Source: Lentisphaera sp.
GTDB taxonomy: Bacteria; Verrucomicrobiota; Lentisphaeria; Victivallales; GWF2-50-93
DNA: 9,400 nucleotides
Reading direction: 5' to 3'
Assembly: GCA_020721745.1 (NCBI GenBank)
Contig: DYMC01000095.1
Coordinates: 1 to 9,400 of the forward strand
Shown here: positions 1-5,498 of the stretch, piece after piece
Numbering within the stretch: the first letter of the stretch is position 1
Layout of the letters: each line of letters opens with the position of its first letter
Made by a program: the position numbers and the translations under genes
The notes under the pieces: generated by a model
The model's database searches: none
Told to the model about the DNA's origin: nothing
Seen by the model: only the letters and a program-made list of their open reading frames with translations

Positions 1-37
1 TTTCAGGCTGGCGGCTGTCCGGCGCGGAGTTTTGAAG

Positions 38-1132
38 TCAGTTCTGGTGTCTGGAGATTGCCTCGGCGAGTCTGCGTTTGCGTTCCTCCTGTATGATGGG
101 TTCGTGGAGTAGATCGAAGTTCCCCTCCATCACCTCTTCGATCTTGAAGACGCTGAGGTTGAACCTGTGGTCCGTGATGCGGCTTTGTGGAAAATTGTAG
201 GTTCTTATCTTCTCGCTTCGTTCGCCCGTGCCTATCTGGGAGCGCTTCGCCTCGCTCATCTTCGTCTGCTCCTCCTCCTGCTTCATGCTGAGGAGGCGCG
301 AGCGCAGAATGCGGATCGCGGTCTCCTTGTTCCTGTGCTGGGACTTCTCTATCTGGCATGCGACGCTGAGCCCGGTGGGGATGTGCGTTGCCCGGACCGC
401 GGAGTCGGTCGTGTTGACGCTTTGTCCGCCAGGCCCGGAGGAGCGGAAGACATCGAACTTGAGGTCGGATGGCTTCAGCTCTATGTCCACTTCTTCGGCC
501 TCGGGCATGACGGCGACGGTTATGGTGGAGGTGTGTATTCTTCCGCTCGTCTCGGTCTCCGGGACTCGCTGGACTCTGTGGACTCCGCTTTCGAACTTCA
601 TGCGCGAGAACACGTTGTCGCCGGATATCGAGAATATGGCCTCCTTTATTCCGCCTCTGGCGCCCGAGCTCAGGTCCAGGGTCTCGAGCTTCCAGCCTTT
701 GCGTTCGGAGTAGTTCCTGAAGGCTCTGAAGATTTCCGAGGCGAAGAGGCCGGCCTCGTCGCCTCCGGCGGCGGGCCTGATCTCGACGATGACATCCTTG
801 GAGTCCTTCTCGTCCTGTGGGAGCAGCGCGAGCATGATCTGCTCCCTGAGGTCTGGGATTTCGGCCTCTGCGGCTTCGATTTCCTTTTGTGCCATTGCCC
901 TGATCTCGGGGTCGTCCTCCTTCAGCAGTCCGCGGTTTTCGGAAAGGGTTCTGATGGCGCTCTTGATGCGGGAGTCGAGCCTGAGAATAGCCTCGATGCG
1001 CTGGGACTCCCGGGAGAGTTTCTTTATCTCGGCGGGCCGCGAGTAGATGTCGGGGGCGGAAAGCTGCGACTTCAAGCCCTCGAGCCTGGATGCGAGGGCG
1101 GAGACGTGCGAGGCGATGTCTTCATCTTTCAT
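38..1132 (-). CDS. prfA: Peptide chain release factor 1 (RF1)
   Basis: Class I release factor that reads UAA and UAG in the ribosomal A site and triggers hydrolysis of peptidyl-tRNA in the cytoplasm. The protein is 364 aa, close to the usual 355-365. It has a charged helical N-terminal domain (about 1-105), then the block GGDEAGLFA (123-131). The codon-recognition PxT motif reads PET at 191-193, which marks RF1; RF2 would have SPF. The catalytic loop GPGGQSVN (233-240) holds the GGQ at 235-237 whose glutamine enters the peptidyl-transferase centre. The C-terminal NFPQSRITDHR stretch (313-323) is also typical. It lies downstream of rpmE on the same strand, an order common in bacteria where prmC often follows. 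No prmC start is visible in the 37 bases after its stop. The ATG at 1132 has no Shine-Dalgarno at normal distance. Identity is certain; the exact start is slightly less so. Confidence 0.97.
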   Translation of the reverse strand: MKDEDIASHVSALASRLEGLKSQLSAPDIYSRPAEIKKLSRESQRIEAILRLDSRIKSAIRTLSENRGLLKEDDPEIRAMAQKEIEAAEAEIPDLREQIMLALLPQDEKDSKDVIVEIRPAAGGDEAGLFASEIFRAFRNYSERKGWKLETLDLSSGARGGIKEAIFSISGDNVFSRMKFESGVHRVQRVPETETSGRIHTSTITVAVMPEAEEVDIELKPSDLKFDVFRSSGPGGQSVNTTDSAVRATHIPTGLSVACQIEKSQHRNKETAIRILRSRLLSMKQEEEQTKMSEAKRSQIGTGERSEKIRTYNFPQSRITDHRFNLSVFKIEEVMEGNFDLLHEPIIQEERKRRLAEAISRHQN

Positions 1133-1151
1133 CGGATGAGGCTGGGTTTAT

Positions 1152-1284
1152 CTCCCAAGAGCTGATTTCAGAACTACGCGTTCGGGGTAAATCCGTTGGA
1201 GTTCACAACTTTAGTTGTGTCTTATTATCAACAAGATACACAGCTGAAGCTGTGAACTCCAACTTTGAAATCAGCTCATTGGGG
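1152..1284. repeat. Two-tier inverted-repeat (BIME/REP-like) element
   Basis: Lies between rpmE and prfA. The outer arms, 1152-1170 and 1266-1284, share TGAAATCAGCTC plus TTGGG, with one inserted base and one mismatch. The inner arms, 1195-1223 and 1233-1263, start with GTTGGAGTTCACA and pair along about 29 bp around a 9-base loop (1224-1232). Each inner arm also holds its own small palindrome: CACAACT-TT-AGTTGTG in the left arm and CACAGCT-GA-AGCTGTG in the right. No coding sequence is visible here. The architecture resembles paired REP elements (BIMEs) mobilised by RAYT transposases, but no such gene is in the window, so that link is inference. In the rpmE-prfA transcript it would fold into a long hairpin. 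Confidence 0.8.
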
Positions 1285-1327
1285 CAATTTTGCAATTGGC
1301 TCCCAAAAGAGGGAGAAGCGGATCCTG

Positions 1328-1431
1328 GGGTTATTCCAGAACGGCGCTAAGTCAAGGCGCAGAAACAGTCCACGCTGAAGCTGTGAACTCCAACAAAAGC
1401 GCCTTGAATTGGCGCCATTCGGGTTATTCCA
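1328..1431. repeat. MITE-like unit with flanking 11-bp direct repeats
   Basis: The 11-mer GGGTTATTCCA occurs exactly at 1328-1338 and 1421-1431. Directly inside it are inverted arms of about 22 bp: 1339-1360 and the complement of 1399-1420, both of the form GAAyGGCGCnnAnTCAAGGCGC. The right-hand 11-mer contains the end of rpmE, including its stop codon. Between the arms is a third copy of the GTTGGAGTTCACAGC repeat (1374-1394). The layout of direct repeat, inverted arm, core, inverted arm, direct repeat is that expected of a small non-autonomous element with a target duplication. A recombined pair of REP units is an alternative. Confidence 0.55.
1374..1394. repeat. Third copy of the GTTGGAGTTCACAGC repeat core
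   Basis: These 21 bases are identical to 1243-1263 and differ at three positions, all transitions, from the reverse complement of 1195-1215. In this copy the small internal palindrome is changed by one base to CAC-a-GCT-TC-AGC-GTG, which can still pair if the A is bulged. It is unaccompanied by an inverted partner of its own family and sits inside the GGCGC-armed unit. Confidence 0.8.
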
Positions 1432-1633
1432 CGGTTTTCTTCTGGTAGCGCTTGCGGAATCTCTCGACTCTGCCTGCGGTGTCCACGAACTTCTGTTTTC
1501 CTGTGAAGAATGGGTGGCACTTGGCGCATATTGCCACCTTGACCTCCTTCTTTGTGGATCTTGTGTTCCAGACCTCGCCGCAGGCGCATGTTATCTTTGC
1601 ATCTCCATATGCCGGGTGTACTTTTTTCTTCAT
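1424..1633 (-). CDS. rpmE: 50S ribosomal protein L31, zinc-binding (C+) type
   Basis: Small structural protein of the large ribosomal subunit, at the central protuberance where it contacts the 30S. The protein is 69 aa, normal for the family. It starts MKKKVHPAYG and has four zinc-ligand cysteines: C16 and C18 in TCACG, C36 and C39 in ICAKCHPFFTGKQ, followed by the conserved FVDTAGRVERFRKRY block. The presence of all four cysteines makes it the C+ form, which binds zinc, not the C- paralogue made under zinc starvation. A GGGAG at 1644-1648 lies 10 bases before the ATG. It is followed on the same strand by prfA after a repeat-filled gap, and is divergent from the HIT gene. Confidence 0.97.
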   Translation of the reverse strand: MKKKVHPAYGDAKITCACGEVWNTRSTKKEVKVAICAKCHPFFTGKQKFVDTAGRVERFRKRYQKKTVE

Positions 1634-1654
1634 CGGATTCTGGCTCCCGTCCTC

Positions 1655-1682
1655 TTGTTTTTATTTTTTCGGGCTGTAATCT
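1655..1682 (+). promoter_or_regulatory. Candidate promoter for the HIT-family gene
   Basis: TTGTTT (1655-1660), a 16-bp spacer and TAATCT (1677-1682) precede the HIT gene start by about 40 bp. The -10 overlaps the proposed -10 of the opposite promoter. Weak consensus match. Confidence 0.3.
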
Positions 1683-1692
1683 AACCCCGAAA
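1667..1692. promoter_or_regulatory. Dyad centred on the rpmE/HIT divergent promoters
   Basis: TTTCGGG (1667-1673) and its exact complement CCCGAAA (1686-1692) are separated by 12 bp. The centre of the dyad falls on the overlapping -10 hexamers proposed for both divergent genes (1677-1683). This could be an operator for a dimeric regulator. A seven-base dyad can also arise by chance, so it is tentative. Confidence 0.3.
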
Positions 1693-1705
1693 TCAGAATT
1701 ATCAA
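1678..1705 (-). promoter_or_regulatory. Candidate promoter for rpmE-prfA
   Basis: On the minus strand TTGATA (complement of 1700-1705) is followed after 16 bp by TAGATT (complement of 1678-1683). This gives a -35 one mismatch from consensus and a weaker -10. It would start transcription about 35-40 bases before the rpmE ATG. Based on pattern only. Confidence 0.4.
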
Positions 1706-1721
1706 AGGCCGTGGACCTAAA

Positions 1722-2228
1722 ATGACGAAAAAAATGGGAAAGAAGGTTCGGCGCCCCCTTTGGGCGCCATGGAGGATCGAATACATAGTTTCGCCGAAGG
1801 ACGGCCAATGCTTCCTATGTGGCAGAAAGAGCCCGGGCGGGAAGGACGAGGACATGATAATCCACAGAGGGGAAAAAGCATTTGTGATCCTCAACATGTT
1901 TCCATATAACTCCGGGCATCTCATGGTCGCTCCCTACCGCCATGTTGCGACATACTCCCTGCTCGACTCTGACGAGAGGAACGAGATATCGGGACTTCTC
2001 GCCGCCGCGGAGAGAACCCTGAGGAAGGCGATGCGCCCGGAAGGATTCAATATAGGGTTCAACATCGGAAAGGCCGCCGGCGCAGGAATCGAAGAGCACA
2101 TCCACCTGCACATTGTCCCAAGATGGCTGGGCGACAACAACTTCATGCCAGTGCTCGGTAGCGAAAGAGTTGTCCCGCAGGCCCTCTCCGCGACGGCCGC
2201 CCTGCTGAGAAAACACTGGACACCATAA
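1722..2228 (+). CDS. HIT-domain nucleotide hydrolase or Ap4A phosphorylase-like protein
   Basis: Histidine-triad protein, 168 aa, expected to cleave a nucleotide phosphoester or dinucleoside polyphosphate through a nucleotidyl-histidine intermediate. The triad is HIHLHIV (H126, H128, H130), inside EEHIHLHIVPRW. Ahead of it are NMFPYNSGHLMVAPYRH (58-74), the HIT nucleotide-binding region, and a CxxC pair (C30, C33) that with H74 could bind zinc. The N-terminal PLWAPWRIEYI and the tail PRWLGDNNFMPVLGSERVVPQ resemble, from memory, the actinobacterial Ap4A phosphorylase group (Rv2613c-like), so Ap4A turnover is a reasonable guess; the substrate cannot be fixed from sequence. The ribosome site is weak (GGA at 1713-1715), and Met5 at 1734 is an alternative start. 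It is divergent from rpmE and convergent with pckG. Confidence 0.9.
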   Translation: MTKKMGKKVRRPLWAPWRIEYIVSPKDGQCFLCGRKSPGGKDEDMIIHRGEKAFVILNMFPYNSGHLMVAPYRHVATYSLLDSDERNEISGLLAAAERTLRKAMRPEGFNIGFNIGKAAGAGIEEHIHLHIVPRWLGDNNFMPVLGSERVVPQALSATAALLRKHWTP

Positions 2229-2293
2229 GGATTTTTAGCCCGAATGATGCCGTCATGGGGAGCTTTGTATTTTCGAGCCGCGTCAGATGGGCT
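2229..2293. other. Convergent intergenic gap, no clear terminator
   Basis: These 65 bp separate the 3' ends of the HIT gene and pckG. I see only a weak ATGA/TCAT dyad near 2244-2256 and a distant AGCCC/GGGCT pair. There is no GC-rich hairpin with a T-run on either strand. Confidence 0.5.
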
Positions 2294-4096
2294 TCATTTG
2301 GAAAGACGTTTCTTCATGTTGTCGAACTGGACTTTCATCCTCTGCGGGAGACGGTCTCCGAATTTTCCCATGAATGATGCTACATCGTCGAGTTCATGTT
2401 TCCATGTGGCGGTGTCAACGGCCATGAGTTCGTCGAGTTCCCCCCCGGATATTTTCAATCCGGAGAGGTCGAGTTCATTTTTCTCCGGCAGGATTCCTAT
2501 CGGAGTTTTTCTGCCTTTCGCCACCCCATCGAGCCTTTCGCACATCCATTTGAGGACGCGGGCGTTGTCGCCGAATCCAGGCCAGAGCCATTTGCCGTCG
2601 GGGCTCTTCCTGAACCAGTTCACGTAGAATATCTTCGGGGCCCTGGCTCCCAGTTTATCGCCCATATTGAACCAGTGCTGCCAGTAGTCCGCCATGTTGT
2701 ATCCGCAGAACGGAAGCATCGCGAAGGGATCCCTCCGTATCGCGGACTTCACGTCGAGAGCCGCGGCCGTGGGCTCGGATGCGGCGGTCGCGCCAAGATA
2801 TACGCCGTGGTCCCAGTCGAACGCTTCCGTGACCAGCGGAACCACTGAAGTTCTCCTGCCGCCAAAGACAAAGATGTCGATCGGGACTCCCTGTGGATCC
2901 TCCCAGTCCGGACAGATGACAGGGCACTGTCCGGCCGGGGCGGTGAATCTGGCGTTCGGGTGCGCACCCTTCTCTCCGGACTCGGGGGTCCACTTCCTCC
3001 CCTTCCAATCAGTTCCGCCCTTGCACGGAGTCCCCATTCCCTCCCACCAGACATCGTTGTCGTCGGTTACGACGCAGTTCGTGAATATAGTGTTGGCCCT
3101 TATGGTTTCCATGGCCACCGGATTGGACTTCACACTTGTTCCCGGGGCGACGCCGAAGAACCCATATTCCGGGTTGATGGCGCGGAGCGAACCGTCCGGG
3201 GCTATCTTCATCCAGGCGATGTCGTCGCCTATGCACTCGCATTTCCATCCTGGAATTGTGGGCTGGAGCATTGCAAGGTTGGTTTTTCCGCAGGCGGAGG
3301 GAAATGCCGCCGCGATGTGGTATTTTTTCCCCTTCGGGTTTGTGAGGCGGAGAATTAGCATATGCTCCGCCATCCATCCCTCTCTCCTCGCCATGGCGGA
3401 CGCTATGCGCAGCGCGAGGCATTTCTTGCCAAGGAGGGCGTTTCCGCCGTATCCTGAGCCGTAGCTCCAGATGAGGTTCTCCTCGGGGAAGTGTGAAATG
3501 TATTTCTGCTCGATCGGAGCGCATGGCCATTTGCCGTTGTCGCTCTCACCGTCCGCGAGCGGCTTTCCGACCGAATGCAGGCACGGGATGAATTCCCCGT
3601 CTTCGCCGAGTGTGTCCAGCACCTTTGTCCCGACCCGTGTCATGATGTGCATGTTCAAGACGACATATGGGGAGTCGGTTATTTCTATTCCAATTTTCGA
3701 TATGGGCGATCCGATCGGTCCCATGCTGAATGGGATCACGAAGAGCGTCCTGCCTTTCATGCATCCCTTGTAGAGCTTGAGCATGTTTTTCTTCAGTTGT
3801 TCCGGGTCAATCCAGTTGTTCGTCGGTCCGGCATCGTCCTTGCTGCGCGATGCGATGTAGGTGCGGTCCTCGACTCTTGCCACGTCCGAGGGATCGGAGC
3901 AGAAATGGAAGGAGTTCGGACGCTTCTCCGGGTCGAGTTTTTTTGCCAGTCCGCTGGCGGTAATTTCCTTGAAGAGCGAGTCGTATTCCTCTTTTGATCC
4001 GTTGTATACGGCGACTTTGTCGGGCTTGCACAGATCTTCGATCCCGGCCACCCATGCGGCTAGTTTTTTGTTCTTCAACCCATACTTGCTGCTCAT
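2294..4096 (-). CDS. pckG: Phosphoenolpyruvate carboxykinase, GTP-dependent
   Basis: Converts oxaloacetate plus GTP to phosphoenolpyruvate, CO2 and GDP, the committed step of gluconeogenesis from C4 acids; it can run in reverse for anaplerosis or fermentation. From the start chosen here the protein is 600 aa, the normal size for the GTP class. Visible motifs are TYIASRSKDDAGPTNNW (about 79-95, PEP-binding Arg), WSYGSGYGGNALLGKK (about 210-225, metal-binding Lys), FPSACGKTN (265-273, P-loop with the reactive Cys), GDDIAWM (about 290-296, metal-binding Asp), ASEPTAAA (about 439-446, omega-loop lid) and WPGFGDNARVLKWM (near 505-518, guanine pocket). The ATG at 4096 is preferred because AAGGAA (4102-4107) lies just upstream; the in-frame ATG at 4129 has no ribosome site and adds 11 non-conserved residues. 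It lies downstream of the aminotransferase gene with a hairpin between. Confidence 0.96.
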   Translation of the reverse strand: MSSKYGLKNKKLAAWVAGIEDLCKPDKVAVYNGSKEEYDSLFKEITASGLAKKLDPEKRPNSFHFCSDPSDVARVEDRTYIASRSKDDAGPTNNWIDPEQLKKNMLKLYKGCMKGRTLFVIPFSMGPIGSPISKIGIEITDSPYVVLNMHIMTRVGTKVLDTLGEDGEFIPCLHSVGKPLADGESDNGKWPCAPIEQKYISHFPEENLIWSYGSGYGGNALLGKKCLALRIASAMARREGWMAEHMLILRLTNPKGKKYHIAAAFPSACGKTNLAMLQPTIPGWKCECIGDDIAWMKIAPDGSLRAINPEYGFFGVAPGTSVKSNPVAMETIRANTIFTNCVVTDDNDVWWEGMGTPCKGGTDWKGRKWTPESGEKGAHPNARFTAPAGQCPVICPDWEDPQGVPIDIFVFGGRRTSVVPLVTEAFDWDHGVYLGATAASEPTAAALDVKSAIRRDPFAMLPFCGYNMADYWQHWFNMGDKLGARAPKIFYVNWFRKSPDGKWLWPGFGDNARVLKWMCERLDGVAKGRKTPIGILPEKNELDLSGLKISGGELDELMAVDTATWKHELDDVASFMGKFGDRLPQRMKVQFDNMKKRLSK

Positions 4097-4101
4097 ATCA
4101 C

Positions 4102-4107
4102 TTCCTT
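4102..4107 (-). promoter_or_regulatory. Ribosome binding site deciding the pckG start
   Basis: On the minus strand AAGGAA is followed by TGAT-type spacer sequence and the ATG at 4096, with AGGA six bases from the start codon. The alternative ATG at 4129 is preceded by TGGCTCGGC, without a purine-rich site. Confidence 0.65.
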
Positions 4108-4162
4108 GTTTTATGCTGTTATTTGCCATGCCGAGCCATCAAGCCTTTATGAAAATCCCATG

Positions 4163-4197
4163 GCAATGCCTGCGTCGAGACGGCGCAAACGGCATGC
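4163..4197 (-). terminator. Hairpin after the aminotransferase gene
   Basis: Starting three bases past the aminotransferase stop on the minus strand, GCATGCC (4191-4197) pairs with GGCATTGC (4163-4170, one bulge), continued inward by TGCG (complement of 4184-4187) with CGCA (complement of 4171-4174). The downstream tail is GGATTTTC and not a clean T-run. It may be a weak terminator or attenuator between the aminotransferase and pckG genes, or a processing hairpin. Confidence 0.35.
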
Positions 4198-4199
4198 TC

Positions 4200-5498
4200 T
4201 TATCCCTTGAGCTTGCTTATCACCTCGTTTATGTTTGCAAAGAGCTGCTCCAGCCTGTCGAGCGGGACCGACGAGAACGCGAGTCTGAGCAGTCCAGAAA
4301 GGACGATTACGCCGGTGCCGTAGTTTGCTATGAGCTCCTTCCTGACCGCCTCGGCGTCGGCTCCTGTTGGCTTCACGCACATGAAATAGCCGGAGTTGAA
4401 CGGCATGGGAGTGAAATTCCGGGAGTATTCCGGATGCGCCTGGAGTATCTGTCTTATCTTGATGTATCTATTTTTGAGTATCCCGAACTTCTGCGTTTTC
4501 TGTGTTTCATATGCGCTGTTCTGGTAGGCCTTTATGAGCATGTTCTGGGCTAGTCCCGAACAGTTTGATATGCTTCCCCTGACCGCTCCGGCCGTCTTCG
4601 CCTCGAGAGCCTTGAGCTCGGCTTCGGTCGAGCCTTTGATTCCAAAGGTCATGAATCCGACCCTGAAGCTCCAGACATAGTCCTCCTTGGTCGGGCCGTC
4701 GAGTTTCACGGCGAGCAGATTTTCGTGCAGATTAGCGAGAAGTGAGAATAACGATTCGGTGTAGACCCCTTTTTCGTAGACCAGCCCGAAGTAGGCATCG
4801 TCGAGTATGACGAGCATCTTTTCGCCGGATTTCGCCAGTCCCAGGAGGCCGTCCCTGATCGCAAAGGCCTCGGCCTCTGTAACGGTGTATCCCGTCGGAT
4901 TGTTCGGAAAGTTGAGCAGAATTATTTTCTTCCCCGGCTTGGATTTTCCCACCGCCTGGACAAGCCCGTCCACATTGTATCTGCCGCCGGAGAAGGTCTG
5001 ATACGTGACTATCTTCGCGCCAAATCCATTTCTGAAGATGAGGTCGTAGTTGTCCCAGTTGAGGTCGGACAGGATTATCTCGTCTCCCTCGTCCGCGAAA
5101 AGGTAGCCGCAGAGGCTCAGACCATGTGTCAGGGCGCTTGTCACCACAGGCATGCTTATCCCGGCCCCCTTGAGTGACGGGTTCTTCCTGAATATCTGCT
5201 CCTTCCAGATTTCGCGCAGCTTCTGGATGCCGAAGCTTGGAGCGTAGAGCAGCGAATTGGAATGGATATTCATCAGCTCCTCGATGCACTCGAGGGAAAG
5301 CGGCGAGCCGTCCTCCTCGAAGGCGGTGCCAATGGTCGCGTTGATTTTCGCGCCCCTCGCCTCGGCCGACTGCCCGAGAATGCCATTGAAGGGGAAATAA
5401 ATCGCCCTGCCCTTTTCAGAGAGCAATCCGAAGGCGCAGTTCGGCGCGGAGTTCATGTCCTTGTTTAGGGATTCGGCAAGCGGCGACATTCCGGTCAT
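4200..5498 (-). CDS. PLP-dependent class I/II aminotransferase
   Basis: Fold-type I PLP enzyme, 432 aa, that moves an amino group between an amino acid and a 2-oxo acid. Visible residues include NFPNNPTGYT (196-205) with the conserved Asn-Pro-Gly turn, ILDDAYFGLVYE (231-242) with the Asp and Tyr that contact PLP, the Schiff-base lysine K271 in DGPTKEDYVWSFRVGF followed by phosphate-binding R279, and R405 in LLRLAFSS, the usual carboxylate-binding arginine. The start at 5498 is fixed by AAGGAG seven bases upstream and by an ATGA overlap with the stop of the upstream chorismate synthase-like gene; the frame stays open far upstream but that is only shadow of the neighbour. Coupling suggests a shared pathway, perhaps aromatic or related amino acids (inference). 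The substrate is not readable from the sequence. Confidence 0.9.
   Translation of the reverse strand: MTGMSPLAESLNKDMNSAPNCAFGLLSEKGRAIYFPFNGILGQSAEARGAKINATIGTAFEEDGSPLSLECIEELMNIHSNSLLYAPSFGIQKLREIWKEQIFRKNPSLKGAGISMPVVTSALTHGLSLCGYLFADEGDEIILSDLNWDNYDLIFRNGFGAKIVTYQTFSGGRYNVDGLVQAVGKSKPGKKIILLNFPNNPTGYTVTEAEAFAIRDGLLGLAKSGEKMLVILDDAYFGLVYEKGVYTESLFSLLANLHENLLAVKLDGPTKEDYVWSFRVGFMTFGIKGSTEAELKALEAKTAGAVRGSISNCSGLAQNMLIKAYQNSAYETQKTQKFGILKNRYIKIRQILQAHPEYSRNFTPMPFNSGYFMCVKPTGADAEAVRKELIANYGTGVIVLSGLLRLAFSSVPLDRLEQLFANINEVISKLKG

Noticed and set aside
1..37. Start of prmC after prfA
   Set aside because: prmC often follows prfA, but these bases hold no ATG, GTG or TTG in an open frame with a ribosome site. 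The gene may begin further left or be elsewhere.
167..1165. Long plus-strand open frame opposite prfA
   Set aside because: It is antisense to an unmistakable RF1 gene; its translation is low-complexity Leu/Gly/Arg-rich and has no family motif. The codon bias of the real gene explains it.
1152..1431. CRISPR array or coding remnant in the repeat block
   Set aside because: The repeats are inverted, irregularly spaced and only three in number, without uniform spacers. No transposase fragment is readable in any frame.
2694..3464. Long plus-strand open frame opposite pckG
   Set aside because: Entirely antisense to pckG, with no ribosome site or recognisable motif.
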